Assembly: GCF_003344785.1 (NCBI RefSeq) | Contig: NZ_QPMK01000002.1 | Span: forward strand, 1-64,000 | DNA length: 64,000 nt | Source: Thalassococcus profundi | GTDB taxonomy: Bacteria; Pseudomonadota; Alphaproteobacteria; Rhodobacterales; Rhodobacteraceae | Direction of reading: 5' to 3' | Part shown: in pieces, positions 1 to 7,422 of the stretch | How the letters are laid out: every line of letters begins with the position of its first letter | How positions within the stretch are numbered: the first letter of the stretch is position 1 | Position numbers and translations under genes: made by a program | Notes under the pieces: generated by a model | Told to the model about the DNA's origin: nothing | The model's input: the letters and a program-made list of their open reading frames with translations, nothing else | The model's database searches: none

Positions 1-1
1 G

Positions 2-1036
2 GCCCCGGGCAAGGCGCATTCGGCCCTGTCGCCGCTGCCGGTGGCGGCGCTGCGCCTGCCCGACGACACGGTCGAGGCGCTGACCCGGCTGGGCCTGCGC
101 CGCATCGGCGATCTGCTGGGCCAGCCGCGGGCGGGGCTGGCGCGGCGTTTCGGCACCGGGCTGGTGCTGCGGCTCGACCAGGCCATCGGCAGCGCGCCGG
201 AACCGGTGAGCCCCGCCGCCCCGCCCGACCGCTTTGCCACCCGGCTGAGCCTGCCCGACCCCATCGGACTCGAGGACGATCTGCGCGCCGGCGTGGACAA
301 GATGCTGGCCCCGCTTTGCGCGCGGCTGGCGCAGAAGGGCGTCGGCGCGCGGACCCTGCGGCTCGAGGTCTACCGCACCGACCAGACCATGCAGTGGGTC
401 ACGGTGAGCCTCGCCCGGCCGTCAGACACCCCCGACCGGCTGCGCCCGCTGCTGGCGATGAAGCTGTCCGAGATCGACGCGGGTTTCGGCATCGACATGC
501 TGCGGCTCGAGGCGGTGCGGCACGAACCCCTGCACGCCCGCACCCGCACCGGACACCTGGAGGCCGGCGCCGCCGTCGCCGCCCGGCTGGCGCAGAACAC
601 AGCACTCGACGACCTGATCGGACGGCTGGGCGCGCGTATCGGGCTCGAGGCGATCACCCGCCGCCATCCCGGCGCCAGCCACCTGCCGGAGAAGTCGAGC
701 CAGACGCTCGCCGCCGCCTGGTCCGACCCCGCGGGCGACTGGCCCGCACCACCCGCGCCGCGGCCGCTGCTGCTCTGGCCGCCGGAACCGGTGCAGGCGC
801 CCGACCACCCCGCGCCACCCGACACCTTTCGCTGGCGCGGACGCGACTTTACCCTGCGCGGCGCGCAGGGCCCCGAACGGATCGCGCCGGAATGGTGGCT
901 GGACGATCCCGACTGGCGCAGCGGCCAGCGCGACTACTGGCGGGTGGACACCGACCGGGGCGACCGGCTGTGGCTCTACTATGCCCATGGCGCGGCGCTG
1001 TCCTCGGGATGGTTCTGCCACGGCGCCTTTGCCTGA
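2..1036 (+). CDS. imuB: ImuB-type Y-family DNA polymerase-like protein, 3' part only
   Basis: The frame is open to the left edge of the window, so the catalytic N-terminal half lies outside and only the last 344 residues are visible. What remains is a helix-hairpin-helix-like stretch (RLGLRRIGDLL, then RAGLARRFG), a little-finger-like region, and the ending typical of ImuB, with GPERIAPEWW followed by RDYWRV and a closing WFCHGAFA. ImuB is a catalytically inactive Y-family polymerase that links ImuA/RecA to DnaE2 in error-prone translesion synthesis. The expected downstream partner dnaE2 is absent; the next gene is a DUF2794 protein. The GTG at 41 is unlikely to be a start because homologous sequence continues upstream of it. 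Confidence 0.88.
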   Translation, partial: APGKAHSALSPLPVAALRLPDDTVEALTRLGLRRIGDLLGQPRAGLARRFGTGLVLRLDQAIGSAPEPVSPAAPPDRFATRLSLPDPIGLEDDLRAGVDKMLAPLCARLAQKGVGARTLRLEVYRTDQTMQWVTVSLARPSDTPDRLRPLLAMKLSEIDAGFGIDMLRLEAVRHEPLHARTRTGHLEAGAAVAARLAQNTALDDLIGRLGARIGLEAITRRHPGASHLPEKSSQTLAAAWSDPAGDWPAPPAPRPLLLWPPEPVQAPDHPAPPDTFRWRGRDFTLRGAQGPERIAPEWWLDDPDWRSGQRDYWRVDTDRGDRLWLYYAHGAALSSGWFCHGAFA

Positions 1037-1085
1037 GCCGGCCAAACCCCTTGATCTTGCGCGCGATCAGCGCAACTCTTGATCC

Positions 1086-1427
1086 ATGAACTCGCTCACC
1101 CCCTTTCCCGGACCGCAGGGCAGCGCCGAGGTCGTGGCCTTTCACCGCACCGAGCTGAGCGTGATCCTGGCGCTTTACGGTCGCATGGTCGCGGCGGGCG
1201 AATGGCGCGACTACGGCATTTCCAACCTGCGCGACCTCGCGGTCTTTTCGGTCTTCCGGCGCACCGCGGAAAACCCGCTCTACCGCGTCGAGAAACGCCC
1301 CAAGCTGCGCAACCGGCAGGGCCAGTATTCGGTGGTCGGGATGGACGGGCAGGTGCTCAAGCGCGGCAACGACCTGCGCACGGTGCTGCGGGTGCTGGAC
1401 CGCAAGCTGATCCGCCCCGTCGACTGA
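1086..1427 (+). CDS. DUF2794 family protein
   Basis: Small soluble protein of 113 residues that I recognise as DUF2794, a family of unknown function found mostly in alphaproteobacteria. Family-typical features are the opening FHRTELSVILALYGRMVAAGEWRD split over residues 18-42, a central YRVEKRPKLRN block, and the GQVLKRGNDLRTVLRVLD ending. No signal peptide or membrane segment is visible. It starts 50 bp after the imuB stop on the same strand and converges with the NlpC/P60 gene, leaving only four bases between the two stops. The role is unknown; the basic, compact sequence might suit nucleic-acid or ribosome contact, but that is a guess. Confidence 0.85.
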   Translation: MNSLTPFPGPQGSAEVVAFHRTELSVILALYGRMVAAGEWRDYGISNLRDLAVFSVFRRTAENPLYRVEKRPKLRNRQGQYSVVGMDGQVLKRGNDLRTVLRVLDRKLIRPVD

Positions 1428-1431
1428 CGCG

Positions 1432-2292
1432 TCAGAGCCGCGCGTGCCGGGTGACCGGCCCGTCGCCCTGCGCCGCGATGCGATTGATCGCACCCTGCAA
1501 CGCCTCAAGCGCGACGGCCATGTGATGGGCATTGGCATGGACCAGCGTATCGGGGCCTGCGACCCAAGCTACGTGACCTTTCCAGAACAGCAGATCCCCC
1601 CGTTGCGGCGGCGTGCCGTCGGGCAGGGTCGTGCCAAGCGCCGCCTCTTGCAGGTCGCTGTCGCCTGGGCAGCCGATGCCGCAGGCCGTGCAGGCGATCT
1701 GGACCAGGCCCGAGCAGTCGATCCCGAAAGCGGAATTGCCGCCCCAGAGATACGGCGTCCCGATCAGCCGTTCCGCCACGGACACGGGGTCGGCCTCCGG
1801 CTGATCGAGCGGCGCGAGGTGCTGTGCAGGCACGAAAAGATCCCGCTTGGAGGTATCCCGAGCCCAGGCCATCCGCGCCCAGCCGTCCGCCACCTCCAGC
1901 ACCGCCAGTTCCGATCCCATCGACAGCGGCGTGACCGCGCCCGGTGCCTTCAGACCGGGACTGGTCTTGGCATAGCTCTGCGCCGCAGCGATCCGGTGAG
2001 TGGTGTCTGCGTGACCGGATGCGTCCAGCCCGGCAGTGTCGATCCAGCCCGAGTAACGGTCGGCCAGAGTGTCGCCCCAGGCCCAGCCGGTGCCATCGTC
2101 GATCGCGCGGATCGAGAACGCCTGACCGCGCAAAATCTGCCGGTCGCGGGCGCCCATTGGCGCGACGCAAAGGTCGGTCACCGGGTGCGGCAGACGCACG
2201 ACCGATGCCTCGACCGGCCGCACGCCTTGTGCGCGGCAGGCCTCGGCGATCTGGGCGTCCGAGGCTTGCGACCAGAACCGGCGGCGGTCCAT
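1432..2292 (-). CDS. NlpC/P60 family cysteine endopeptidase with SH3-like N-terminal part
   Basis: 286-residue protein. Residues about 50-160 look like SH3-type wall-binding segments. The C-terminal third is an NlpC/P60 domain: GTPYLWGG at 178-185, the nucleophile in DCSG (Cys193), His240 in FWKGHVAWV, and a third polar residue near His252. Such enzymes cut the D-Glu-DAP bond in peptidoglycan stem peptides, in recycling or remodelling. No clear signal peptide is seen, which suggests a cytoplasmic recycling role (inference). Its ATG overlaps the stop of the upstream M17 aminopeptidase gene in an ATGA arrangement, so the two are probably translationally coupled and may act in sequence on muropeptides. 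Confidence 0.9.
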   Translation of the reverse strand: MDRRRFWSQASDAQIAEACRAQGVRPVEASVVRLPHPVTDLCVAPMGARDRQILRGQAFSIRAIDDGTGWAWGDTLADRYSGWIDTAGLDASGHADTTHRIAAAQSYAKTSPGLKAPGAVTPLSMGSELAVLEVADGWARMAWARDTSKRDLFVPAQHLAPLDQPEADPVSVAERLIGTPYLWGGNSAFGIDCSGLVQIACTACGIGCPGDSDLQEAALGTTLPDGTPPQRGDLLFWKGHVAWVAGPDTLVHANAHHMAVALEALQGAINRIAAQGDGPVTRHARL

Positions 2293-3674
2293 CAGATACC
2301 CAGCACCTGCGGCAGCGCACCGAAGATCGCCCGCGCGCCCTGCCCCAGCCCGCCTTTGCTGCGCCCGGGGGCGGGGCTGGGCTGCCAGCCATAGATGTCG
2401 AAATGGGCGTAACGCGGCGTGTCGGTGACGAAGCGGCGCAGGAAAAGGGCCGCCGTGATCGCACCGCCGAAACCGCCCGACGGCGCATTGTCGAGATCGG
2501 CGATGCCGGGCTCGATCAGCGCCTCGTAGGGTTCCCAGAATGGCAGGCGCCAGACCGGGTCGGCCATGTGTGGGCCTGCTTCTTGCAAAGCCGCGGCGAC
2601 GCGGTCGTCATCGGTAAAAAAGGGCGCGAGGTCCGGCCCTACCGCCACCCGAGCCGCCCCCGTCAGGGTTGCCATGGAGACGATGAGGTCGGGTTTCTCC
2701 TCGTCCGCCAGCGCCAGCGCATCCGCCAGGACCAGCCGGCCTTCGGCATCGGTGTTGTTGATTTCGACCGTCAGACCCTTGCGCGAGGTCAGGATGTCCT
2801 GCGGGCGGAAGCTATTGCCCGAAATGCTGTTCTCCACCGCCGGGATCAGCACCCGCAGCCGCAGGTTCAGATCCAGCGCCATGATCATCCGCGCGAGACC
2901 CAGAACGTTGGCGGCGCCGCCCATATCCTTTTTCATCAGGCCCATGGAGCTGCCGGGCTTGATGTTGAGCCCGCCGGTGTCAAAGCAGACGCCCTTGCCC
3001 ACCAGCGTCAGAGCCGGACCGCTGCCGCCCCAGCGCATGTCGATCAGGCGCGGCGCATCGGCGCTGGCGCGGCCCACGGCGTGGATCATCGGGAATTCGG
3101 TTTCGAGCGTCTCGCCCCTCGTGACCTCGACCTCTGCGCCGAAGTCCGATGCGAGGTCGCGCGCCGCCGCCTCGAGGGCGGTCGGCCCCATGTCCGAGGC
3201 CGGCGTGTTGATCAGGTCCCGGGTCAGCGCCTCTGCCGCGGCCAGCGCCTCGATGCGCGGGGCATCGACGCCTTCGGGTGCCACGAGGCCGGGCGCCTTC
3301 GCGGCCTGCGCACGGTAGCGGCTGAAGGCATAGCCGGTCAGCAGCCAGCCAAGAGACTCGGTCGCCGCCGCCTCGCCCGGAAGGCCGGATGCGATGCGGT
3401 AGCGGCCCGGCGCCAGCTGTGACACGGCCCCGGCGAGGGCGAAGCGCTGGCGCGCGCGCGCCGCGGCGGTGCCGTAACCCGCCAGCGCCATCGCCGGCGC
3501 GCCGTCGTCGCCCGGGATCATCAGGGCGCTGCCCAGGCCGCCGGAAAAGCCGCTGGCCGACAGCCAGGCCTGCACCCGCGTGGGTTGCTGCGCCGCCCAG
3601 CCCTCGACCGCATCCGGTTCGAGCACGTGAAGCGGCAACGCGGCGTCAGCGGGAGCGGCAAAGGTCAGGGGCAT
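2292..3674 (-). CDS. M17 leucyl aminopeptidase family protein
   Basis: Di-zinc cytosolic aminopeptidase that removes N-terminal residues from peptides. The diagnostic M17 blocks are all present: GKGVCFDTGG, MKKDMGGAA and NNTDAEGRLVLADAL, carrying the metal ligands and catalytic Lys and Arg, followed by GGFGGAITAALFL near the C-terminus. Length is 460 residues, close to PepA/PepB. The start at 3674 is preferred over an ATG five codons upstream because a GAAAGGA ribosome-binding site sits 6-7 bases before it. It is the first gene of a two-gene unit whose second member is the NlpC/P60 peptidase, overlapping by four bases. That pairing suggests degradation of murein peptides as well as ordinary peptides (inference). 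Confidence 0.93.
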   Translation of the reverse strand: MPLTFAAPADAALPLHVLEPDAVEGWAAQQPTRVQAWLSASGFSGGLGSALMIPGDDGAPAMALAGYGTAAARARQRFALAGAVSQLAPGRYRIASGLPGEAAATESLGWLLTGYAFSRYRAQAAKAPGLVAPEGVDAPRIEALAAAEALTRDLINTPASDMGPTALEAAARDLASDFGAEVEVTRGETLETEFPMIHAVGRASADAPRLIDMRWGGSGPALTLVGKGVCFDTGGLNIKPGSSMGLMKKDMGGAANVLGLARMIMALDLNLRLRVLIPAVENSISGNSFRPQDILTSRKGLTVEINNTDAEGRLVLADALALADEEKPDLIVSMATLTGAARVAVGPDLAPFFTDDDRVAAALQEAGPHMADPVWRLPFWEPYEALIEPGIADLDNAPSGGFGGAITAALFLRRFVTDTPRYAHFDIYGWQPSPAPGRSKGGLGQGARAIFGALPQVLGI

Positions 3675-3735
3675 GGGCGGTCCTTTCAAAGGTCTGCGCC
3701 CAACCTATCCCGGTGACCCGCACCCGCAAGGGGGA

Positions 3736-4116
3736 TCAGATCGACAGGTCCTGCAATTCCCAGATCGCCGTCAGCGACCGTTCGCCGTAGCGTGCCAGCC
3801 GTGCCAGCGTGGCCGCCAACGCGGTTTCGTCGGTGTCGTCGATGCAGGTGATCACGTGCTTTGCGACATGCGTCAGCCCGGTCATGCCGATCTGGTCGGC
3901 GATGGCCATCAGGGCGCGCGTGTTGCGCCGCATCTCGGCCAGATCCGCCTGGCAATACAGCCGGTCGATATGACCCAGCCGGTAGGCCAGCTCCTCCATC
4001 GCGCGGCACACCACGTTTTCGGCCCCGCGCGGCCCCAATTGAGAATAAAGCGAATCAAGCCGATCCGCATCCAGCCGCGCACCCTCTCTGGGTGCCAGAG
4101 TTACCACCTCTTGCAC
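3736..4116 (-). CDS. Conserved hypothetical helical protein, Hpt-like
   Basis: 126-residue soluble protein predicted to be almost all alpha-helical. I do not recognise a named family. The stretch from about residue 62 to 100 (EMRRNTRALMAIADQIGM then LTHVAKHVITCI) has the hydrophobic spacing of a histidine phosphotransfer (Hpt) four-helix bundle, but the position where Hpt domains carry the phosphorylated His is Asn/Thr. If it has that fold it would be a non-phosphorylatable relative. It lies between the M17 peptidase gene and the divergently transcribed carbonic anhydrase, with about 60 bp to the former. Assignment to a real gene rests on codon usage and compact context; the function is open. 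Confidence 0.65.
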   Translation of the reverse strand: MQEVVTLAPREGARLDADRLDSLYSQLGPRGAENVVCRAMEELAYRLGHIDRLYCQADLAEMRRNTRALMAIADQIGMTGLTHVAKHVITCIDDTDETALAATLARLARYGERSLTAIWELQDLSI

Positions 4117-4264
4117 GTCCTATGTCCTTCACCCTTGCCCCCATGGCCCGGAAAAACTGGCGCATCGGGGTTCCCAAAAGGTTGAAGCGCAGCGGCCTTT
4201 TCTCTCGAATTCCCGTCAAATTCAGCATAATTACGCGGGAGCACACCCGCCCATGGAGGATGAC

Positions 4265-4915
4265 ATGAAGGCCGCCAAACCTCTCCCGCCTTATCTGGTC
4301 CGGCGCTACCAGGGATGGAAGGCGACGACGTATTCCGAGAATTCGACCTGGTACAAGCATCTGGCCAACGAGGGCCAGCATCCCCGCGCGATGGTGATTT
4401 CCTGCTGCGACAGCCGCGTGCATGTGACCTCGATCTTCGGTGCCGACACGGGCGAATTCTTCATCCACCGCAACATCGCCAACCTGGTGCCGGGATACGA
4501 ACCCGACGGCGCACAGCACGGCACCTCAGCGGCGGTGGAATACGCGGTCACGGCGCTCAAGGTCGCTCATCTGATCGTCCTGGGACATTCGAGCTGCGGC
4601 GGCGTGGCCGGCTGCATGGCGATGTGCTCGGGCCATGCGCCGGAACTGCTTGAAAAATCGAGCTTTGTCGGGCGCTGGATGGATATCCTCAAACCCGGTT
4701 ACGAAAAGGTGAAGGACGAGCCCGACCCGGAGACGCGCCAGCGTATGCTGGAAAAGGAAGCGGTGCTGACCTCGCTCAACAACCTCATGGATTTTCCCTT
4801 CGTACGCGAGGCGGTCGAGGCGCAGTCGCTGTCGCTGCACGGTCTCTGGACCGAGATCGGCGCCGGGGCGCTGGAGTATTACGACCCGGCGAAAGGCGGC
4901 TTCTACCCGGTCTGA
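4265..4915 (+). CDS. Beta-class carbonic anhydrase
   Basis: Interconverts CO2 and bicarbonate in the cytoplasm. The beta-class zinc site is complete: Cys47 in CCDSR with the Asp49/Arg51 dyad, then His108 and Cys111 in LGHSSCGG. GTSAAVEYAV and the HRNIANLVP block are also family-typical. Length is 216 residues. The start at 4265 is chosen over an ATG four codons earlier because GGAGGA lies four bases upstream of it, and that upstream ATG overlaps the ribosome-binding site. It stands alone, followed by a convergent small gene. Bicarbonate supply may favour the carboxylation in carB-dependent carbamoyl phosphate synthesis, but nothing in the sequence links them directly. Confidence 0.95.
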   Translation: MKAAKPLPPYLVRRYQGWKATTYSENSTWYKHLANEGQHPRAMVISCCDSRVHVTSIFGADTGEFFIHRNIANLVPGYEPDGAQHGTSAAVEYAVTALKVAHLIVLGHSSCGGVAGCMAMCSGHAPELLEKSSFVGRWMDILKPGYEKVKDEPDPETRQRMLEKEAVLTSLNNLMDFPFVREAVEAQSLSLHGLWTEIGAGALEYYDPAKGGFYPV

Positions 4916-4927
4916 AGCGGTCCGAAA

Positions 4928-5269
4928 TCAGGCCAGGTTGCCGGAGTGGCCGTCGCGATGCGATTTCACGCAAGGTCGGCCGAGCCGGGCGGCCAGCGTC
5001 CGCAACGGCACACCCAACATGGTCCCGGTGCAGACCGGCATGTCGGTCTCCGCGTTGATCACGACCAGATGACCATCGCGGAAGGCGACGCCATAGCCCT
5101 TGGCGGCAAGCCGCTCGACCAGGTCGCCCCAGCTGCCCGCGGCTTCAAGCAGCGGAGTCAGGAAGCTGCGCAGCAGCGCCAGCGTTTCGCAATCCAGGGG
5201 TGGGGGCAGGACATCGTCCGAGGCGGCGGCATCGCGCCATCCCGCGGAACTGTCTGACTGATAGCGCAT
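4928..5269 (-). CDS. Small protein with relaxase-tail-like domain
   Basis: 113-residue protein without signal peptide or membrane segment. From residue 47 it carries a compact domain with the pattern W-x2-L-x2-RL-x-AKGY, DGHLVVI, G-x6-LG-x4-L-x2-RLG. The same pattern recurs in the divergent gene at 5455-5973, so the two are related. This arrangement resembles the small C-terminal domain attached to relaxase/mobilisation proteins, where the function is not known. No relaxase catalytic part is present here. The gene is divergent from its relative with 185 bp between starts, and a strong leftward terminator-like hairpin sits only 55-80 bp before its start codon, so its promoter must lie close to the gene. 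Confidence 0.6.
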   Translation of the reverse strand: MRYQSDSSAGWRDAAASDDVLPPPLDCETLALLRSFLTPLLEAAGSWGDLVERLAAKGYGVAFRDGHLVVINAETDMPVCTGTMLGVPLRTLAARLGRPCVKSHRDGHSGNLA

Positions 5270-5319
5270 GCGCTTTCGTTCCTTAATCGTTACAAAACCA
5301 CATTGCCCTGTCCACGTGG

Positions 5320-5346
5320 CAAAAAAAGGGCCGAATCGGTCCTTTT
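5320..5346 (-). terminator. Leftward intrinsic terminator-like hairpin
   Basis: The arms 5324-5333 and 5337-5346 pair over ten positions with one G-U and a three-base loop. Read leftward, the hairpin is followed by seven U residues (the A run at 5321-5327). It sits just upstream of the start of the 4928-5269 gene and 600 bp downstream of the asd stop, so it could end leftward read-through from asd or attenuate transcripts entering the small gene. Confidence 0.55.
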
Positions 5347-5454
5347 GAAGATTCTTACAAGGATGTGATGGATTTGGCGCGTTTTCAGGAGCCGGCTGCC
5401 GGTTTCTCGTGCGTGGTAACCGCGCGTTAACCGGATATCTGGTCCGATGCGGCC

Positions 5455-5973
5455 ATGGACAGCTGCGAAATCTCCTTGATCCTGCCGAAACCGATGCTGG
5501 ACGCCGCGCGGCAAATCGCGCGCGAACGCGATGTCAGCCTCGGCAGCTTGCTGCGCCATGCCCTGGCGGAAGAAATCCGCCGTGCGACGCGCAACGCGAA
5601 GACGCCCAACCGGGCGGATGAGCAGCTCCTTGGTCCCTTGCGGGCCCTCCTCGCCGTCGATTTCGGCGCGGCACAGGGCTGGGCCGAACTGCAGGCGCGA
5701 CTGCGGGCAAAAGGCTTCGCCCTGCGCGAAGCCGGGGGCGGTCTTGCCCTGCACGCGCATTCCGACGGGACGCGGCTGTGCAAGGCGTCGGAACTCGGCC
5801 ACGCCTACGGCAGCCTCATGCGCCGCTTCGGCGCGCCCTTCCCCGGTCACGCGCATCGGCATCTCGCCGACCGGCTCTTCGGCCCCCCGAACGACACGGG
5901 GCCGCCCGCAGGCGACCCCGATGAAGATTTCGACGTGATCGAACGCGATCAGCCCTTCTTGAGCACCCGTTGA
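5455..5973 (+). CDS. Ribbon-helix-helix-like protein with relaxase-tail-like domain
   Basis: 172-residue protein in two parts. Residues 5-45 read as a beta strand followed by two helices (ISLILPKPML, then ARERDVSLGSLLRHALAEEI), the layout of a ribbon-helix-helix DNA-binding unit. Residues about 75-130 hold the same domain as the 4928-5269 gene: W-x2-L-x2-RL-x-AKGF, GGGLAL, LC-x2-SELG, L-x2-RFG. The combination suggests a DNA-binding accessory or regulator derived from a mobilisation module, although no relaxase or mob gene is near. An imperfect dyad (GGTAAC at 5415, GTTAACC at 5426) lies just before the gene and could be its own operator. The last 25 bases overlap the convergent asd gene. Confidence 0.65.
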   Translation: MDSCEISLILPKPMLDAARQIARERDVSLGSLLRHALAEEIRRATRNAKTPNRADEQLLGPLRALLAVDFGAAQGWAELQARLRAKGFALREAGGGLALHAHSDGTRLCKASELGHAYGSLMRRFGAPFPGHAHRHLADRLFGPPNDTGPPAGDPDEDFDVIERDQPFLSTR

Positions 5974-6971
5974 CCCAGCACTTCGGCGATCTGCACCGCG
6001 TTCAGCGCCGCGCCTTTGCGGAGGTTGTCCGAGACGCACCAGAGGTTGAGTCCGTTCTCGATGGTGCTGTCCTGCCGGATGCGGCTGATGAAGGTGGCGA
6101 AATCGCCGACGCATTCGACCGGCGTGACGTAGCCGCCGTCCTCGCGCTTGTCGATCACCATGATCCCCGGCGCCTCGCGCAGGATGTCGCGGGCCTCGTC
6201 CTCGTCCAGCGGATCCTCGAATTCGATGTTGATCGCCTCCGCATGGCCGACGAAGACCGGAACGCGCACGCAGGTCGCGGTCACCTTGATCTTGGGATCG
6301 ACGATTTTCTTCGTCTCGGCCACCATCTTCCACTCTTCCTTGGTCGAGCCGTCTTCCATGAAGACGTCGATATGCGGAATCACGTTGAAGGCGATCTGCT
6401 TGGTGAACTTCTTGGCCGGCTTATCGTCCGTGGGGTTGTAGACCGCCTTGGTCTGGTCCCAGAGCTCGTCCATGCCCTCCTTGCCCGCGCCGGAGACAGA
6501 CTGGTAGGTCGACACCACGACCCGCTTGATCCGTGCGCGGTCGTGCAGCGGCTTCAGCGCCACGACCATCTGCGCAGTAGAGCAGTTGGGATTGGCGATG
6601 ATGTTCTTCTTGGAATAGCCGGTGATCGCGTCCGCGTTCACTTCCGGAACGATCAGCGGCACGTCCGGGTCGTAGCGGTAGAGCGACGAGTTGTCGATCA
6701 CCACGCAGCCGGCCTTTGCCGCGACAGGCGCGTATTTCTTGGTGGCATCCGATCCGATGGCAAAGAGCGCCATGTCCCAGCCGGTGAAATCGAAGGTGTC
6801 GAGATCCTGCGTCTTCAGCGTCTTGTCGCCAAAGCTCACCTCGGTGCCCAGCGACCGGCGCGAGGCCAGCACGGCGATCTCGTCGACGGGAAATTCCCGC
6901 TCGGCAAGGATGTTCAGCATTTCGCGGCCCACATTGCCCGTGGCGCCTGCGACGACGACTTTGTAGCCCAT
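5949..6971 (-). CDS. asd: Aspartate-semialdehyde dehydrogenase
   Basis: Reduces L-aspartyl phosphate to aspartate semialdehyde with NADPH, the branch point to lysine/diaminopimelate, threonine and methionine. The N-terminal Rossmann motif is GATGNVGREML (9-19), the catalytic Cys130 lies in NPNCSTAQ, and VSTYQSVSGAGKEG and the C-terminal CVRVPVFVGHAEA block are typical of the Gram-negative enzyme. Length of 340 residues matches the family. It is the first of five diaminopimelate-pathway genes in the window and is transcribed alone, leftward, from the 451-bp intergenic region it shares with the dehydratase gene at 7423. Its 3' end overlaps the convergent small gene at 5455-5973. Confidence 0.97.
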   Translation of the reverse strand: MGYKVVVAGATGNVGREMLNILAEREFPVDEIAVLASRRSLGTEVSFGDKTLKTQDLDTFDFTGWDMALFAIGSDATKKYAPVAAKAGCVVIDNSSLYRYDPDVPLIVPEVNADAITGYSKKNIIANPNCSTAQMVVALKPLHDRARIKRVVVSTYQSVSGAGKEGMDELWDQTKAVYNPTDDKPAKKFTKQIAFNVIPHIDVFMEDGSTKEEWKMVAETKKIVDPKIKVTATCVRVPVFVGHAEAINIEFEDPLDEDEARDILREAPGIMVIDKREDGGYVTPVECVGDFATFISRIRQDSTIENGLNLWCVSDNLRKGAALNAVQIAEVLGQRVLKKG

Positions 6972-7422
6972 GATCGGCTCCTTTCTCGGATCGGCGGGCG
7001 CATCCGGCCCGGTTGGCGCGTTGCATACCGCAGGCCACGGGGATGCGAAAGGCCCAGCTTGGAACAGGCACCGAGCGGCGGCGCCTATAAATCAGGCAAA
7101 TTTGCATAATGATTCGGTATGTTTCAGCGTGCGATCAAGGCGCGGCGCAAAGCGGAAAGGCACCGCGGAAAGCGAAAAACTGTTTGAAAATCAGGCTTTC
7201 ATCGGCCATTTCCATCGGTTTCGGTGGATTCCCGCCGGTTTTTGCAGACGCAGCATTTACGCTTGTCTAATGTTTGTGCGAACGCCTAAATACCGTCGAC
7301 AGTCAGGTGACGTCCCTGACCGCCGGGGGAACCCCGAACCGGTCGATCCGGGCTCCAGGGACGCAGAGATTTTAGATCCGATGTCGGGATGCATTTCGTG
7401 TGACTATTGAAGGGGACAGGGT
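6972..7422. other. Divergent intergenic region between asd and the dehydratase gene
   Basis: 451 bp without a convincing gene. It is less GC-rich than its surroundings, especially 7085-7130, and contains a perfect 10-bp palindrome GCAAATTTGC at 7096-7105 and a sigma70-like promoter at 7263-7292. It must hold the promoters of both divergent genes. An open frame across much of it has no ribosome-binding site and no recognisable protein pattern. Confidence 0.6.
7263..7292 (+). promoter_or_regulatory. Putative sigma70-type promoter for the dehydratase gene
   Basis: TTGTCT at 7263-7268 and TAAATA at 7287-7292 are separated by 18 bp, a reasonable housekeeping promoter in otherwise GC-rich DNA, about 130 bp before the GTG start at 7423. 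No transcript data support it. Confidence 0.4.

Noticed and set aside
6970-7410. Open frame in the asd/dehydratase intergenic region
   Set aside because: No ribosome-binding site, atypical composition, and it runs across the probable promoter; treated as intergenic.
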